From Micropterix aruncella (taxonomy: Eukaryota; Arthropoda; Insecta; Lepidoptera; Micropterigidae), in contig OX155973.1 of NCBI GenBank assembly GCA_944548615.1, forward strand, positions 23,027,386-23,091,385: 64,000 nucleotides of DNA. The letters are read 5' to 3'. The first letter of the stretch is position 1. Every line of letters begins with the position of its first letter. Both the position numbers and the translations under genes were made by a program. The notes beneath the pieces are model-generated. The model searched no databases. It had not been told where the DNA came from and saw only the letters and a list, made by a program, of their open reading frames with translations. Below, piece after piece: positions 11,201 through 20,530 of the stretch.

Positions 11201-12629
11201 CGACTGCTGATAAGTGTATGTTAAATTCTGTCTAGCAGTAGTATGCCTTCAGTGTGCTTTATTGAATCTACGACACAAGCAGTAAATTTCAAATTGAAGA
11301 TTGAAGAGGAAAGAGGTACTACTTTTTGTTACTATAAAAAAACACAAAAAGGTATGTCGGGCTTGCCCCATTCACCAACCCCGGGCACGCCACTGTAGGG
11401 GTGGTATAGCGGAGTTATAGTGCGGATGGAAATCCAGTACCACTATTCCATGCTTATACCCGAGATGATCAGTGGTGTAAGCTATACCGCGTTTATTGGT
11501 CACAGATTTTCTTATACCTAGTAATAACAGAGGTATAAATTTTACAACTCGTTTATTAGTAAGGCTGTTAAAGTATAAAAAACCATAATTGATGAGTTCT
11601 ATACTGCGACCAAATTGTTAATGACGACATTGTGATTACGGAATGCAATCTCGGTATACCGAGATCTTGAAATACCTGGATCTCGCACTGATTTTGCAAC
11701 ATTAGTCTTGGATGCAAAATCACACGCGATCTTGTAGGATTTGCGAGATCGCGCAGCAGTACATTTTATGACCATTTGGGAGGGCGGAATTAAAGATAGA
11801 TAATCACAGATTTACCGTTACTTTCGACGAATGGACTTCTTGTAGGAACAGGCGCTTCATGAATGTGAACCTTCATTTACATTCACACATTCGCAAAGGG
11901 CCAAGCTTTATTTTGGAACTTGGGACTTGTGCGGGTAGTCGGAAGTATGTCTGCAGAGTTGCATTGATATTTGCAGAAAGGCCTGTCAGAATTTACTTGA
12001 GTCTACATAGAGTACCTAATATGCACCTGTGGAAAGTTGAATACAGATGAAGAACACCTGCGATCCTGCCTGCAACTGTCAACCTCCATAACACACCAGG
12101 ACCTACAAGAGGCAAACGATAAGGCCATCCAAGCTGCATATTTTTGGAGAGCTGTGTCCTAGACTGGCCCGAACACGTTAACGAACAACTAAAGAAGACA
12201 ACATACCTTCACAAGTCCATTCAATCCCCGCAACATTAACGGATCCTTTTTCCTCGCATTCTTGTTATTTTTTTTAATGGTTATGATAATCCTCGCGCAG
12301 CACTCCTTATTCCTGTTCCTACGTTTGTCGTCATCCTTTTTCAGGGCTTTGTTCTTCTTGGAGTGCTGGCAGGCGAAATCCTTGCGATACACGTACTTCT
12401 GAAGGTTGGGCTTCGTCCTCGCGACAATCCACTGGCTTTTCGTCAATTTCGAAAAGGAATCTATCCATTTCGAGCACGGGTTCGAGAATCCGTCCTTCTC
12501 CGGGTCTATTTTCACTCGCAGAACGGTGTTGTAGTCCGTATTCGTCGTGAAATCGAAACTTATCACTTCGCATTTTAGATTGTCTATCAACATTTGCTTG
12601 GTGCTGTCCGAATCCCAGTTATAACTCAT
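3552..12629 (-). CDS. ZSWIM1/3-like protein, domesticated MULE-type transposase (gene, 3 exons)
   Basis: The gene is built from exons 12,629-12,207, 7,362-7,118 and 5,256-3,552; they join in phases 0 and 2 into 2,373 nt, 790 residues plus stop. Seen: an N-terminal Cys/His cluster (C87, H89, C110, C111, H146, H148) resembling the WRKY/GCM1-FAR1 fold; a transposase-like core with an Asp at about 285 (VVFVDSNGT), an Asp at about 353 (MIADCAAE) and a Glu near 470; a SWIM finger C-x-C-x8-C-x-H at 567-580 (CDCPEGQEAKFCLH); an acidic, Ser/Asn-rich stretch near 600-690; and a coiled, Lys-rich tail. Known: SWIM fingers and FAR1-type domains accompany MULE transposases, and vertebrate ZSWIM1/ZSWIM3 have this order. 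The CxxH expected after the second Asp reads SPFSVSQ, which argues for lost catalysis. Inferred: a nuclear DNA-binding or regulatory protein. No terminal repeats flank the gene. Confidence 0.75.
5395..6150 (+). pseudogene. LINE fragment: RNase H domain and CCHC end
   Basis: The main frame (about 5,440-6,010) reads like the end of a LINE ORF2: an RNase H region with WIPGHQGIPGNEEADRLAK, then a zinc-knuckle-like CRICGEEPEDSIHIVGRC. Just upstream the RNase H block ICSDS...ALDALAK is split by a one-base frameshift near 5,430. The fragment ends in a short (CTA)n tail at about 6,125-6,142. It is a dead, 5'-truncated copy in the second intron of the ZSWIM-like gene. RNase H in ORF2 points to the I/R1/LOA side of LINE diversity. 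Confidence 0.8.
6350..6725 (+). repeat. Interspersed repeat family C, copy 1
   Basis: Other copies are at 29,500-29,915 (reverse) and 39,330-39,775. One end reads CTTTTATTAGGTCGACC. The interior has two or more tandem units of about 130 bp, each with 'ctgatgatgga(g)tcggaagat' and GAACTTTGACCACGATTAG. It is non-coding; the class is unknown. Confidence 0.7.
6725..7035 (+). pseudogene. RTE-type LINE C-terminal fragment
   Basis: The frame at about 6,743-6,994 gives FFGHVARRNPENLEKML, then RRSRGRSPARWNDLNKEVTK and ending near SSGHDPQ. This is the standard C-terminus of an RTE-like reverse transcriptase. An A-rich AAGAAGAAGAAG tail follows at about 7,008. It is strongly 5'-truncated and sits 80 bp from exon 2 of the ZSWIM-like gene. 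Confidence 0.75.
7118..7362 (-). CDS. ZSWIM-like gene, exon 2
   Basis: The acceptor GATTTTAG at 7,363-7,370 is followed by codons for IQFHHTHQIHNAETY. The donor reads TGGAG then GTTTGTAA at 7,117. The exon is 245 nt, enters in phase 0 and leaves with two bases (AG) that join exon 3 to make Arg. It carries the His pair that completes the N-terminal Cys/His cluster, then a basic-acidic linker. Both junctions were placed by eye, and phase agreement supports them. Confidence 0.85.
7363..7782. other. AT-rich intron with ATT microsatellite
   Basis: This is intron sequence of the ZSWIM-like gene. It includes an (ATT)n run near 7,689-7,710 and no recognisable coding or mobile-element core. Confidence 0.5.
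7783..7985 (-). repeat. Interspersed repeat family A, reverse copy
   Basis: The reverse complement matches family A from the GCGATTTCCGCAT landmark through CTTCGAAGGGGGAGTG to GGCAGCTCCGTTTGTA, with an A/T-rich tail on the low-coordinate side. Confidence 0.75.
7986..8735. other. Unassigned intron sequence
   Basis: No ORF, RNA gene or inverted repeat stands out. It may include the 5' end of the adjacent mariner copy, but no terminal inverted repeat was recognised. Confidence 0.3.
8735..9375 (+). pseudogene. Degenerate mariner transposase
   Basis: Pieces in shifting frames read RRLTVKDIAEACGISSGRVH (helix-turn-helix), then VDETWVHHYTPETKHQSMQW (first catalytic Asp), KKIQFHQDNTRVHK (second Asp) and HAPYSPDLTPSDF (third Asp). 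This is the D,D34D mariner signature. There are several stops and frameshifts, and the C-terminus is lost near 9,375. It lies in intron 1 of the ZSWIM-like gene. Confidence 0.85.
10044..10186. repeat. Perfect 55-bp inverted repeat (family D)
   Basis: The arms 10,044-10,098 and 10,132-10,186 are exact reverse complements around a 33-bp loop containing GGTGACGTTGCAGCCGCCG. Half-copies of the same sequence occur at 30,810-30,960 and, very short, near 58,350-58,385. The single-arm copies suggest that the hairpin here arose by inverted duplication of a longer dispersed repeat. Confidence 0.75.
10338..11395 (+). mobile_element. hAT-type element with 8-bp target duplication
   Basis: The ends are CAGTGGCGG (10,338) and CGCCACTG (11,395), flanked on both sides by TAGGGGTG (10,330-10,337 and 11,396-11,403). 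Eight-base duplications and CAG(T/G)GGCGG-type termini are typical of hAT elements. Close to the left end GCCGGGCTTGCC recurs as GGCTTGCCCC near the right end. The only coding trace is the short ORF at 10,861. It is inserted inside the composite element above. Confidence 0.85.
10861..10998 (+). pseudogene. Short ORF, possible N-terminus of a hAT transposase
   Basis: A 45-codon ORF starts MEEIVPCGELCVRLLIGEDK and contains LLISGPKPTPDL before its stop. The '..GP..P..' block resembles the start of ZMYM/DUF4371-type hAT proteins. It lies within the hAT element, which supports this reading. It is too short for a firm call. Confidence 0.35.
11564..12206. other. Intron sequence with possible LINE scrap
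   Basis: A stretch near 12,040-12,150 can be read as CNTDEEHLRSCLQLS..., resembling the Cys/His end of a LINE ORF2, but it is short and interrupted. An 18-bp palindrome ATCTCGGTATACCGAGAT sits at about 11,648. Nothing else was recognised. Confidence 0.3.
12207..12629 (-). CDS. ZSWIM-like gene, exon 1
   Basis: The start codon at 12,629 opens the frame MSYNWDSDSTKQMLIDNL; upstream context reads AAAATCATGAG. The exon runs 141 codons to AAG at 12,207, followed by donor GTATGT. Residues include KSQWIVARTKPNLQKYVY and the Cys/His ligands C87, H89, C110 and C111, followed by a Lys/Arg-rich stretch near 91-128 that could serve as a nuclear localisation signal. The exon leaves in phase 0, matching exon 2. 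Confidence 0.85.
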
Positions 12630-12800
12630 GATTTTAACAGCTATTTCGCTCCTTACATATACATTTTAAACAGTGAAATGCTCAATGTATCATTTTGGGA
12701 ATTGGATCGTTTTGGGAATAAAAATAAAAACAGACAAAAGACAGAAGCCGAGCCGGCGATCGCGCCGCCATTTTGAAAATATTTTTTGACAGTCCAGTGT
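12630..12800 (-). promoter_or_regulatory. Likely 5' UTR/promoter of the ZSWIM-like gene
   Basis: This is the region immediately upstream of the start codon. It contains GCGATCGCGCCGCCATTTTG at about 12,757-12,776, a GC-rich patch with a YY1-like CCAT core in otherwise AT-rich DNA. No TATA box was identified. Assignment is by position only. Confidence 0.35.
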
Positions 12801-13635
12801 TGCCGTTCTAGGAATGTAAAAAATCGGTATATTCTGATTATCCTCCGAAAAATTGGGAGATTATTGTATTGTATTGTAATGAATTGTAATATTTTTGCGA
12901 TGGGGATCCTTTAGTCATAGTGACTCATTTTCTCCCGCTAGAGAAACTCACACCTGTAAGTTGTTGCAAATGCGATCAGTATTTTCAAGAGTTTTTTCGA
13001 TAATAATGGATACCTACTCGGCACCAATCTTTCGCCAAAATGTTGCTGGTTGCGTGTTTTTGTTATCTATTTTCAGTGTGTTGTGCTCGCGAAGTCCAAG
13101 AAATTGTGCTTTGGATTTAACTTCAGTATCTGTAAATATTCCTTCAGCCATTGATTTAAGCACCCAATCATTTACTCGGCGAATTTTACAAATCAGGAAA
13201 ATATTCGCTGATGGAACGTACCATAGCCTTCGAAGGCAATGAACGTAGGTACATATACGACTGATGACAAGCGGAGAGTTATTTCATCTGTGAATGAGCA
13301 TTTTTAATTTCTTGCGTCGAGCACCATTGTTAGTTCTGGGAACATCGGTTCTGGGAAGTCCTCAACTCTGCTCTGCATTGGTAAAACAGAAAGCTCCAAG
13401 GAACGTTGGTACCTAAAGATGCTCTCCAAAAATAAGAGTAACCGCATCTAGTAAGCAGGGTTTGATGAGACCCTCTCTTATAGTACATATCTCTTACGTG
13501 GTTTCTGTTTTCGGCGATTCGGTACGTACAGTGACGGATTTATACTATTTTACTCAAGTACAGGCCATCTGACTTTGTGCCGCTTTTCCCTCATACCTAT
13601 CTTAATCATCTATATGTATTTACTTAGGCCTTTTT
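12801..13635. other. Intergenic, nothing recognised
   Basis: An open frame at 12,895-13,242 exists, but it has no recognisable domain or gene-like context. The rest is AT-rich and without clear repeats. Confidence 0.4.
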
Positions 13636-13639
13636 TAGC

Positions 13640-14330
13640 CAATGAACAATTTTACGTATATATTTAAGTGGGCGTGTGTGGGAAGGTTGTGAGGGACCAC
13701 CCATCACAAGACTCCAAATTATTCGATGTGAGGTGGTTGTGCCAACTTAATAGTTATCTCCGTATTTAAAGGCGGTTTTGATGAAGCAGAAGATATTTAT
13801 TGATTGAATCGATTGAATATTGCCAGTTATAACGCTTGCCAAATTAAGGAGTGCCCGGATTACTTTATCGAGACGCGAGGGTTGCGCGACGGAGGTTATG
13901 TAGGAAAGTGGATGAGGATTGTATGTGTGCTCCTAGTATCTTATACTGGGCACGGCTCGAGTCTGTGGGATTACAGACTGATGCTTCGAGACTCAGGGAA
14001 AATGAGGAAAGGAAACCAAGGAGCCGGATCCGTTGAGCGACCTCATAGAGGGTTACCGGATATGCCGTCGTGACCTTGGGGGAAGGTGATCAATCGGGGA
14101 CTGATAATTTGGTTTCTTTTTGGCCGGTTTATATAGGCCGTGCAATGATGCAATTTGAAATTTTCTGAGTAAAAGTATTGTTTTATCGTGCTGATTCATA
14201 GCTGCACGAGTCAATATAATAGCTGAATTGTGTCAGTGGATTTCACTGGAAGTCGATGCATTTGTTGATCGTATGTAGTGGACTTAAGGTCCGTTATAAG
14301 GTATTAAAAAACCAAATGAATGAATGAATT
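13640..14330 (+). repeat. Probable non-LTR element 3' portion with (AATG)n tail
   Basis: The segment ends in AAATGAATGAATGAATT at about 14,314-14,330, a simple-repeat tail of the kind left by target-primed reverse transcription. Upstream GC-richer sequence has no intact ORF. The class is unknown. Confidence 0.4.
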
Positions 14331-14494
14331 AGTCATAAAATAAAAGTAATTAACTAAGAATTACACTTTTACGGAAAATTAACTTGAAAGATGCCGTTAC
14401 ATTGATAGAACATAAATACAGGTCATGGTACCTAATAAAGGCGTTATAAAAATAGGTCATGTCACATTTGGACGATATAGCAGAAATATTAACT

Positions 14495-14556
14495 GTTTTG
14501 TGACCTGTCAAAGAATTTGACTGGGTCAACCACAATATTCTACTGAAAAGAGAACA
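14495..14556 (+). pseudogene. Jockey-like LINE, RT fragment 1
   Basis: It translates as PVKEFDWVNHNILLKR, the reverse transcriptase motif usually written 'DLSKAFDcVnHdiLL'. The reading frame stops abruptly at a family E insertion and resumes at 14,957. Confidence 0.7.
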
Positions 14557-14956
14557 ACAACTAGAGTTGTCAACTGCAACGGGCGAACCCGTCACCTCAG
14601 GAAGTTTTAACGAAATGTATCGTTCTGTCTCCCGTGAGGTGAGCGCAGAAGACTTAGGACAAAACAGTCCACCGTCAAGCTCCGCTACCTGCCCGTCAGA
14701 GGCCAACGTCTTACGGCGAGACACCGCGGGAAAGGTAAACAGCGGGCAGCCTCGCCCCCTGACTACTAGTTTTGGCAGGATATCTCCGTCTGGAATTAAC
14801 CTTCAGGATACCTCCGTCCTCCCGACTGGTTACGGGTCCAAAGTCGCTTACGCGGCCTCTACCTGTTGTATTACAGCGATAAGTCAGTTTGAATTTATCG
14901 CGGACCTGGGCGTTCTTTGCCCGTAGTGCCACACGGGATCGAGTGGCCCAAGGTCA
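14556..14956 (+). repeat. Repeat family E, copy inserted in a LINE
   Basis: It starts GAGTTGTCAACTGCAACGGG and carries the family landmarks GTGAGGTGAGCGCAGAAGAC, TCTTACGGCGAGACACCG and GGATATCTCCGTCTGGAATT, then ends at GGTCATTTCAAGAG, short of the full element. It divides the RT reading frame of the jockey-like LINE. Confidence 0.8.
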
Positions 14957-15094
14957 TTTCAAGAGTGGATAAATTAGAACACCGTGGAATCAGAGACAAA
15001 GGGATAAATCTAATTCAAACATTTCTAAAAATAGGCATCAGACGTCAGAAATAAATGGAACAAGAAGCCAATCGATTCTTGTAGCAAGAGGTGT
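14957..15094 (+). pseudogene. Jockey-like LINE, RT fragment 2
   Basis: It reads DKLEHRGIRDKGINLIQTFL, continuing fragment 1, and ends at VARGV, exactly where the pogo element begins. The missing half of this RT motif (PQGSILG) lies at 18,142, on the other side of the pogo insertion. Confidence 0.8.
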
Positions 15095-15095
15095 A

Positions 15096-18000
15096 GGGTA
15101 GACCGGGGTCGAAAGTAACAGGGGGCGAAGTAACAACGCTAATATCTAGTGAAGTATAATATGTACGTTCGAGTATATCGGTGCGTTGGCTAGGCAAAAC
15201 GATCGCCCGCCTATCATCAGTAACCCCGCCGGCTCGGTGAGCTGCGTACCAAACTGCGGACGTGTCTCTTTACGGGAGTGTGTTTTCGCCGCGCTAAAGT
15301 AACTTTTTCGTCGAGTGTTAAAATCGAGATCAAAATATTATCATGGCATGTGAGTACTTTTTATTAAGTTGATGTTGAAAATTATATATTAAAATGTGTG
15401 CGTAGTGTAATGTACGACACTTGTCTATTTATTGCGTTTTTATATATATTTTTGAAAGGCCAACGTATAAAACGTGGTCGGGGACCATTGTAACATTGTA
15501 GCCCGGGGTCGGTTGTAACATGTTACAATCGACCCCGGGCTATGGCCATTTGATTTACAACCATATGAAATGTAATATATGTCATTCGCGACCATAATTA
15601 TCTTATTTTTATTCCAGAATGCCTAGCATGAAGATACGAGTCACCGATAGGGTCACAAAAGATGTTTCAATCTACGAACAGGCGTATGAGGAAGTTAATA
15701 ATGGAACTTTACTTTCTATTCGAGCAGCTGCAAAAAAATATATGTTGTGCCATGTGTCTTTAACTAGATACAAAAAGAAAAGGCAAGCCGTATTGCAACA
15801 GGGTGGAAATACTTCTGTGATGATGGGATACAGAGCCTGGAACAAGGTTTTCAGTGATGACAAAAAAAAGATAATGGCAGATTATATTATAAAGGCTGCA
15901 GAAATTTACTATGGATTTTGTCTCAAGGAAATCAGAAGATTTGCCTATGAGGTAGGAATAAAATACCATCTATTAATCCCACCTCAGTGGGAAGAAAGAA
16001 ATGGCCAGTGAATACTGGTTTACAAACTTCATGAAGAGACAGCCACAACTGTCTATAAGATGTGCTCAACCGACCAGTATGTCTCGAGCAACTAGCTTCA
16101 ATGAAGCTAATGTCAGTATCTTCTTTACTAATCTGGAAAAGGTTATGGATAAGTACAAGTTTGAAGCAAAAGATATGTACAACGTCGATGAAACTGGGAT
16201 AACGACGGTCCAAAAACCGAATAGAATTGTCGCTACGAAAGGTACTAAGCAAGTTGGCGCGTTGACATCAGCCGAACGAGGAACCTTAGTGACATTAACT
16301 TGTGCAGTCAATGCTATTGGAAATTTTGTACCCCCATTGTTTTTATTTCCCAGACTTAGATATCAAGAGCATTTTGTGAGAGATGGTCCTACTGGAAGTA
16401 TTGGCGCCGGAAACTCAAGCGGGTGGATGCAAGAAAAGGAGTTTCTAATATTTTTGAAACACTTTCAAAGATACACGAATGCAACAGTTCAACGCAAAGT
16501 ACTATTGCTACTCGATAACCATTCGTCACACATATCAATCCTGGCTCTGGACTATTGCTCCATGACAATATAGTAGTATTGTCATTTCCCCCGCACTGCT
16601 CTCACAAGCTACAACCGCTAGACCGATCCGTATATGGGCCACTAAAGAAAGCTGTTAATGCAAGTTGTGATTCTTGGATGCGCAATAATCCCGGAAGAAC
16701 TATGACCATCTATAACATTCCATCTATAGTAGAAACGTCACTTCCAATGGCATTGACTCCAACCAATATTCAATCCGGTTTCAGATGTACTGGCATATTT
16801 CCCTATAATAAAAATATATTCACAGCTCTCGATTATGCTCCATCTTATGTCACAGATAGGCCAGCACCTGAAACTAATGAAAATGATAATGACAATGTCG
16901 AATTGAGAAGGCCAAATGATGATCCGATTCCATCGACTTCATTTTCTCTACCTTTAGGAACAAACAGCTCACGGCTAGGGTCCTGGATGAGCAGGATACT
17001 GGACCCGTACCATCAACGTCTTGTTCCTCACACCCGCAGTCTAATACTCCACCTCAAGCAAAAGGAGATGAGGATATTATAAATCTAGATGAAGAGTTCA
17101 CGCCAGAAGCCGTTCGACCTTTCCTCAAAGCTCCAGCCAGGAAGGAAGGGAAGAAGAATTTTTTTAAAAAATTATCTACCATATACACAGACACTCCCGA
17201 AAAACAAAAGATCAGAGAGGAGCATGAAGAAAAAGAGAAAAAGAAAGCGATGAAGAATCTTTCTGGTTTAAAGCTAAATACAAAATCAAAACCTTATGAA
17301 GAAAAGGAGAACAAGAAAGCTATAAAAAATCTGTCTAGTTTACAACCAAAAAATAATCTTAAACAGAAAACAAGGAATTCTCAAAGAAAAGCGGAGAACG
17401 ACGAGAGTGATGAAGAAAATGAGAATTGTTTATGTATTGTCTGCTTAGAGTCGTATGAGTCATGCCCACCGGGAGAAAAATGGGTTGAGTGCATTGAATG
17501 CAAGCGCTGGTCCCATGAAGAGTGCACCCAGCAAAACGATTTATATGTCTGTCACAACTGCGATTCAGAGTGATTCAATGAACGATGATAAATGAGTCAA
17601 TATGCCTATGTTATGAAAAAATATAAGTAATACCTAACAATTATTTAAGGCACGTACTCTCTCTTTTTGAAAACCTATTATTAGAAATTATAGTTGTTAA
17701 TTTGATTAATAGTTTGTTACATTTATTTGAAAAAGTTAAGTGATTCACAAAGTAAACAAAGTCGTATAAAGGATTTTTCAATTAGAGGTGTTATTCGAAT
17801 CAAAATAACACAACTTATTTTTTTAAAACTTTAGAAATGTTATTGCCTGTAAATTAGAATCAATAAAAATGATATACTTTGATTTTTAATTATTACTTTT
17901 TATTTTAGTGTTTTTGAAATCATGTTACAATCGACCCCATCAAGTGTTACAACCGACCCTGGGTCGGGGGCGGTTGTACCATTTTCCCTTGTATTAAATT

Positions 18001-18139
18001 CTAGTCCACAAAGTTACTATTAATACTTATTTCAAGTTTTTGGAAAACCTCATAATATCAAAATTATTTCCATAACACTAAAAGTACTCTCACAATTGAC
18101 TTTGAAAATAAAAATGTTACTTTCGACCCCGGTCTACCC
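15096..18139 (+). mobile_element. Pogo/Tigger DNA transposon, near full length
   Basis: The 3,044-bp element has 25-bp perfect terminal inverted repeats beginning GGGTAGACCGGGGTCGAAAG, and TA on each side (15,094-15,095 and 18,140-18,141), as expected for Tc1/mariner-type insertion. Subterminal blocks around 15,490-15,545 and 17,920-17,985 repeat the 'cggggtcg.ttgtaac' motif in both orientations, likely transposase-binding sites. It holds one transposase gene broken by about three frameshifts. It is inserted in the RT domain of a jockey-like LINE. Confidence 0.93.
15619..17573 (+). pseudogene. Pogo/Tigger transposase with C-terminal PHD-like finger, frameshifted
   Basis: The order is: an N-terminal psq-type helix-turn-helix (AAAKKYMLCHVSLTRYKKK); a CENP-B-like region; the DDE_1 core with NVDETGI (first Asp), LLLDNHSSH (second Asp) and HKLQPLDRSVYGPLK (third Asp); a linker with FTPEAVRPFLKAP; a Lys/Glu-rich stretch; and a C4HC3-like finger (CIVCLESY ... 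WVECIECKRWSHEEC ... CHNC). Frameshifts lie near 16,005, 16,550 and 16,960-17,000. Catalytic residues and finger ligands remain, so inactivation looks recent. The product would cut and paste its own element; here it is non-functional. Confidence 0.9.
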
Positions 18140-18141
18140 TA

Positions 18142-18800
18142 CCTCAAGGTTCCATTCTAGGTAAATTTTTATTCCTAGTGTTCACCAACGACTTTCCGGT
18201 AGTATGTGCGTCATCCTAAAATGATGTTTTACTATTTGCAGATGACACATCTCTTATCTTCTGTGTCATTAATAAATAGTTATGCGATTGATCAAATTTT
18301 GATTTGGTTTAATGATAATGAATTACGTCTAAATATTATAAAATAAAATATAATTCCTTTTCGCTTAAGACCAACTTACCAACTTAGACTACTTAAATGA
18401 ATTATACATCAATTTTGAAATTGACATCACAGAAGATATATTTTTGAGGTTTATGATTGACAGTAAATTACAATGGAATACACAAATCGATAAATTAGCT
18501 AGTAAGTTATGTAGCTCGATATAATCTTTCAAAAAAATCAGTAGTCTTTATGGATTTATGGCAGCCAAATCAGTATATTTCACCTATTTCAGCTCATTAG
18601 TGACTTATAGGCTACTATTTTGGGGAAATGCCGCAACCAGTACAATAATATTTTTTTTACATACGAGAGCACTGCGCAGCACGTATCAGGTAACGACCAG
18701 GACCTCATGCAGAGATTATTTTAGTAAGGCAAGTATAATGACTACGTATTCGGCGTTCATATGCCATGATAAATGTATTCCAGACATCACATAAGAGAAA
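18142..18800 (+). pseudogene. Jockey-like LINE, RT fragment 3
   Basis: It resumes the interrupted frame with PQGSILGKFLFLVFTNDF, then FADDTSLIF, a 'MIDSKLQWNTQIDKLASKLC' block and a degenerate C-terminal domain to about 18,790. With fragments 1 and 2 it forms one truncated LINE. Stops and shifts are frequent. Confidence 0.8.
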
Positions 18801-19059
18801 TTGCAAACGATTTCTATTGTGATCGTTAATTACCACTATCGTTACTACGCAAATAATTAATTATCATGAGGAATAAAACAAAATAACTGCACAAACAAAT
18901 ATTTATTCAGTAATTCATAGTTAGTTGTCTACAGGTATAATAAAATATATGACTAGATTAATGTTAAATATCTACTTATGATTAGGCAGGGAAGCAAGTA
19001 GGTTTTATTTCGTTTTAATTTTATTTTTAAAATGATTATAATTATAATATCAATATACT

Positions 19060-19265
19060 TAGGTATATACGAAATCGTTGCGTGGCAATGATTGTTTAAA
19101 CTTAGATAAGTAATTAAACTTTGTTACTTGAATACGTCTATTTCAAAAGAACTGTACCTACATATATACCTATCATATTGTTAAAAATCAGACCGATGAC
19201 AACGTACTTACATTGTTATCGGTACGTAAACAAGGTATTACATTGGTTGAAGTAATAATAATTAG
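19060..19265. repeat. Repeat unit b, separated from its array by a LINE
   Basis: It matches 20,695-20,900: both contain TTGAATACGTCTATTTCAAA, CATATTGTTAAAAATCAGAC and GACAACGTAC. It lies just left of an RTE LINE insertion; the other units of the array lie just right of it. Confidence 0.6.
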
Positions 19266-20530
19266 TAAACGTATGCTTAAATATTTGATACTGCTGATGA
19301 GGATCGTCGATCTACAAACTGCTGATGAGGATCGTAACAGACCGACTCACTAATAAGTTGGATTTTTACCAACCAGTAGAGCAGGCAGGGTTTAGAAGAG
19401 GCTACAGCACGGTGGACGACCTACAAGTTATGCACATGCTGATCGAAACAGCGACTGAGTACAATATCCCACTCCACCTGGCCTTTATCGACTACCAGAA
19501 AGCATTCGATTCTGTTGAAATATGGGCAGTTCAGATACTCAAAGCTTATTCGCCACATATACGACAATGCCACGCTGCAAGTGAAGCTTGAGGATGACAT
19601 GGTGACGGAGGAGATCCGGATCGAGAGAGGCGTACGGCAGGGCGACACGATCTCCCCTAATCTGTTCACTCTGGCACTGGAGGACATATTCAAGAGCCTG
19701 CCCTGGGAAGGAAAGGGTATATTAACGTGGATGGGCTGTCCATGAACAACCTCAGTTTCGCTGATGACATAGTTCTGATCAGCAGTGACCCATTACAACT
19801 CAAGAACATGCTCGGGGAACTTCACGCAGCATCAGCGAGAGTGGGTTTGAAGATGAACCTTTAGAAAACAAAGAGCCTCAGCCCAGACCCTGTTCAGATC
19901 ACCTTTGAGAGCCAGACACTCGAAGTCGTCGACCACTACATTTATCTTGGCCACAAACTCAAACTGGGCAAAGACAACCAACATGCAGAAGTTATCAGAT
20001 GCGTGGGATTGACTTGGGCGGCCTTCGTAAACCTTGCCTACATCCTGAGAAACCCAGCGATGCCCATCAACCTAAAGCGGAAAGCTTATGAGACATGCGC
20101 GCTGCTAGTAGCAACGTACGGCCTTCAAACAGTGCATGTAACGCAGAGCAGTGCCAACCGCCTCAGAGTATGACAAAGGGCTATGGAGAGACATCAGTCT
20201 CCGCGACAGAGTGCTCAATGAAGAGATACGAAGACGCACGGGAGTGACAGACGTTATGAAACGTATCACCAACCTGAAGGGGGCTGGGCAGGTCGCGTCG
20301 CAAGGCAGGATGACGCGAGGTGGCCGAGGAGGCTTGTCCAGTGGAGACCAAAAACCACAAAGCGAGGTTTAGGGAGACCACCACTACGATGGCTGGACGA
20401 CATCAGAAAAGCAGCAGGGACCAACTGGCTGAGGGCAGCAGCTGACAGACAGACATGGAAGAAGAAGGAAGAGGCGTTCTAGCAGGCGTGGACTAAACCA
20501 GGCTGAGGAGGAAAAAGAAGAAGATGGTTA
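19266..20530 (+). pseudogene. RTE-type LINE fragment (RT to C-terminus)
   Basis: Motifs in order are: YQPVEQAGFRRGYSTVDD, LAFIDYQKAFDSVE (RT block with Asp), RQGDTISPNLFTLALE, LSFADDIVLI (catalytic FADD), and the C-terminal WAGRVARQ...RGLGRPPLRWLDDIRKAAG...TWKKKEEAF. A frameshift near 19,525 and stops at about 19,862 and 20,171 break it. The 3' end is an A/G-rich tail near 20,510-20,527. It is 5'-truncated and dead. Confidence 0.85.

Larger units (their letters stand above)
9458..11563. mobile_element. Composite TIR element split by a hAT insertion
   Basis: The left end CTTACCAATAAAA (9,458) is matched in reverse at the right end by TTTATTAGTAAG (about 11,551-11,562). Subterminal motifs 'accaataaa' and 'gcggtata/gcggttata' repeat near both ends (9,549 and about 11,490). 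The interior holds the family D inverted repeat and the hAT element at 10,338-11,395. The superfamily was not identified and no transposase was seen. Confidence 0.45.

Noticed and set aside
12895..13242. 115-codon open frame upstream of the ZSWIM-like gene
   Set aside because: No recognisable domain, low-complexity Ser-rich content, no splice or neighbour support.
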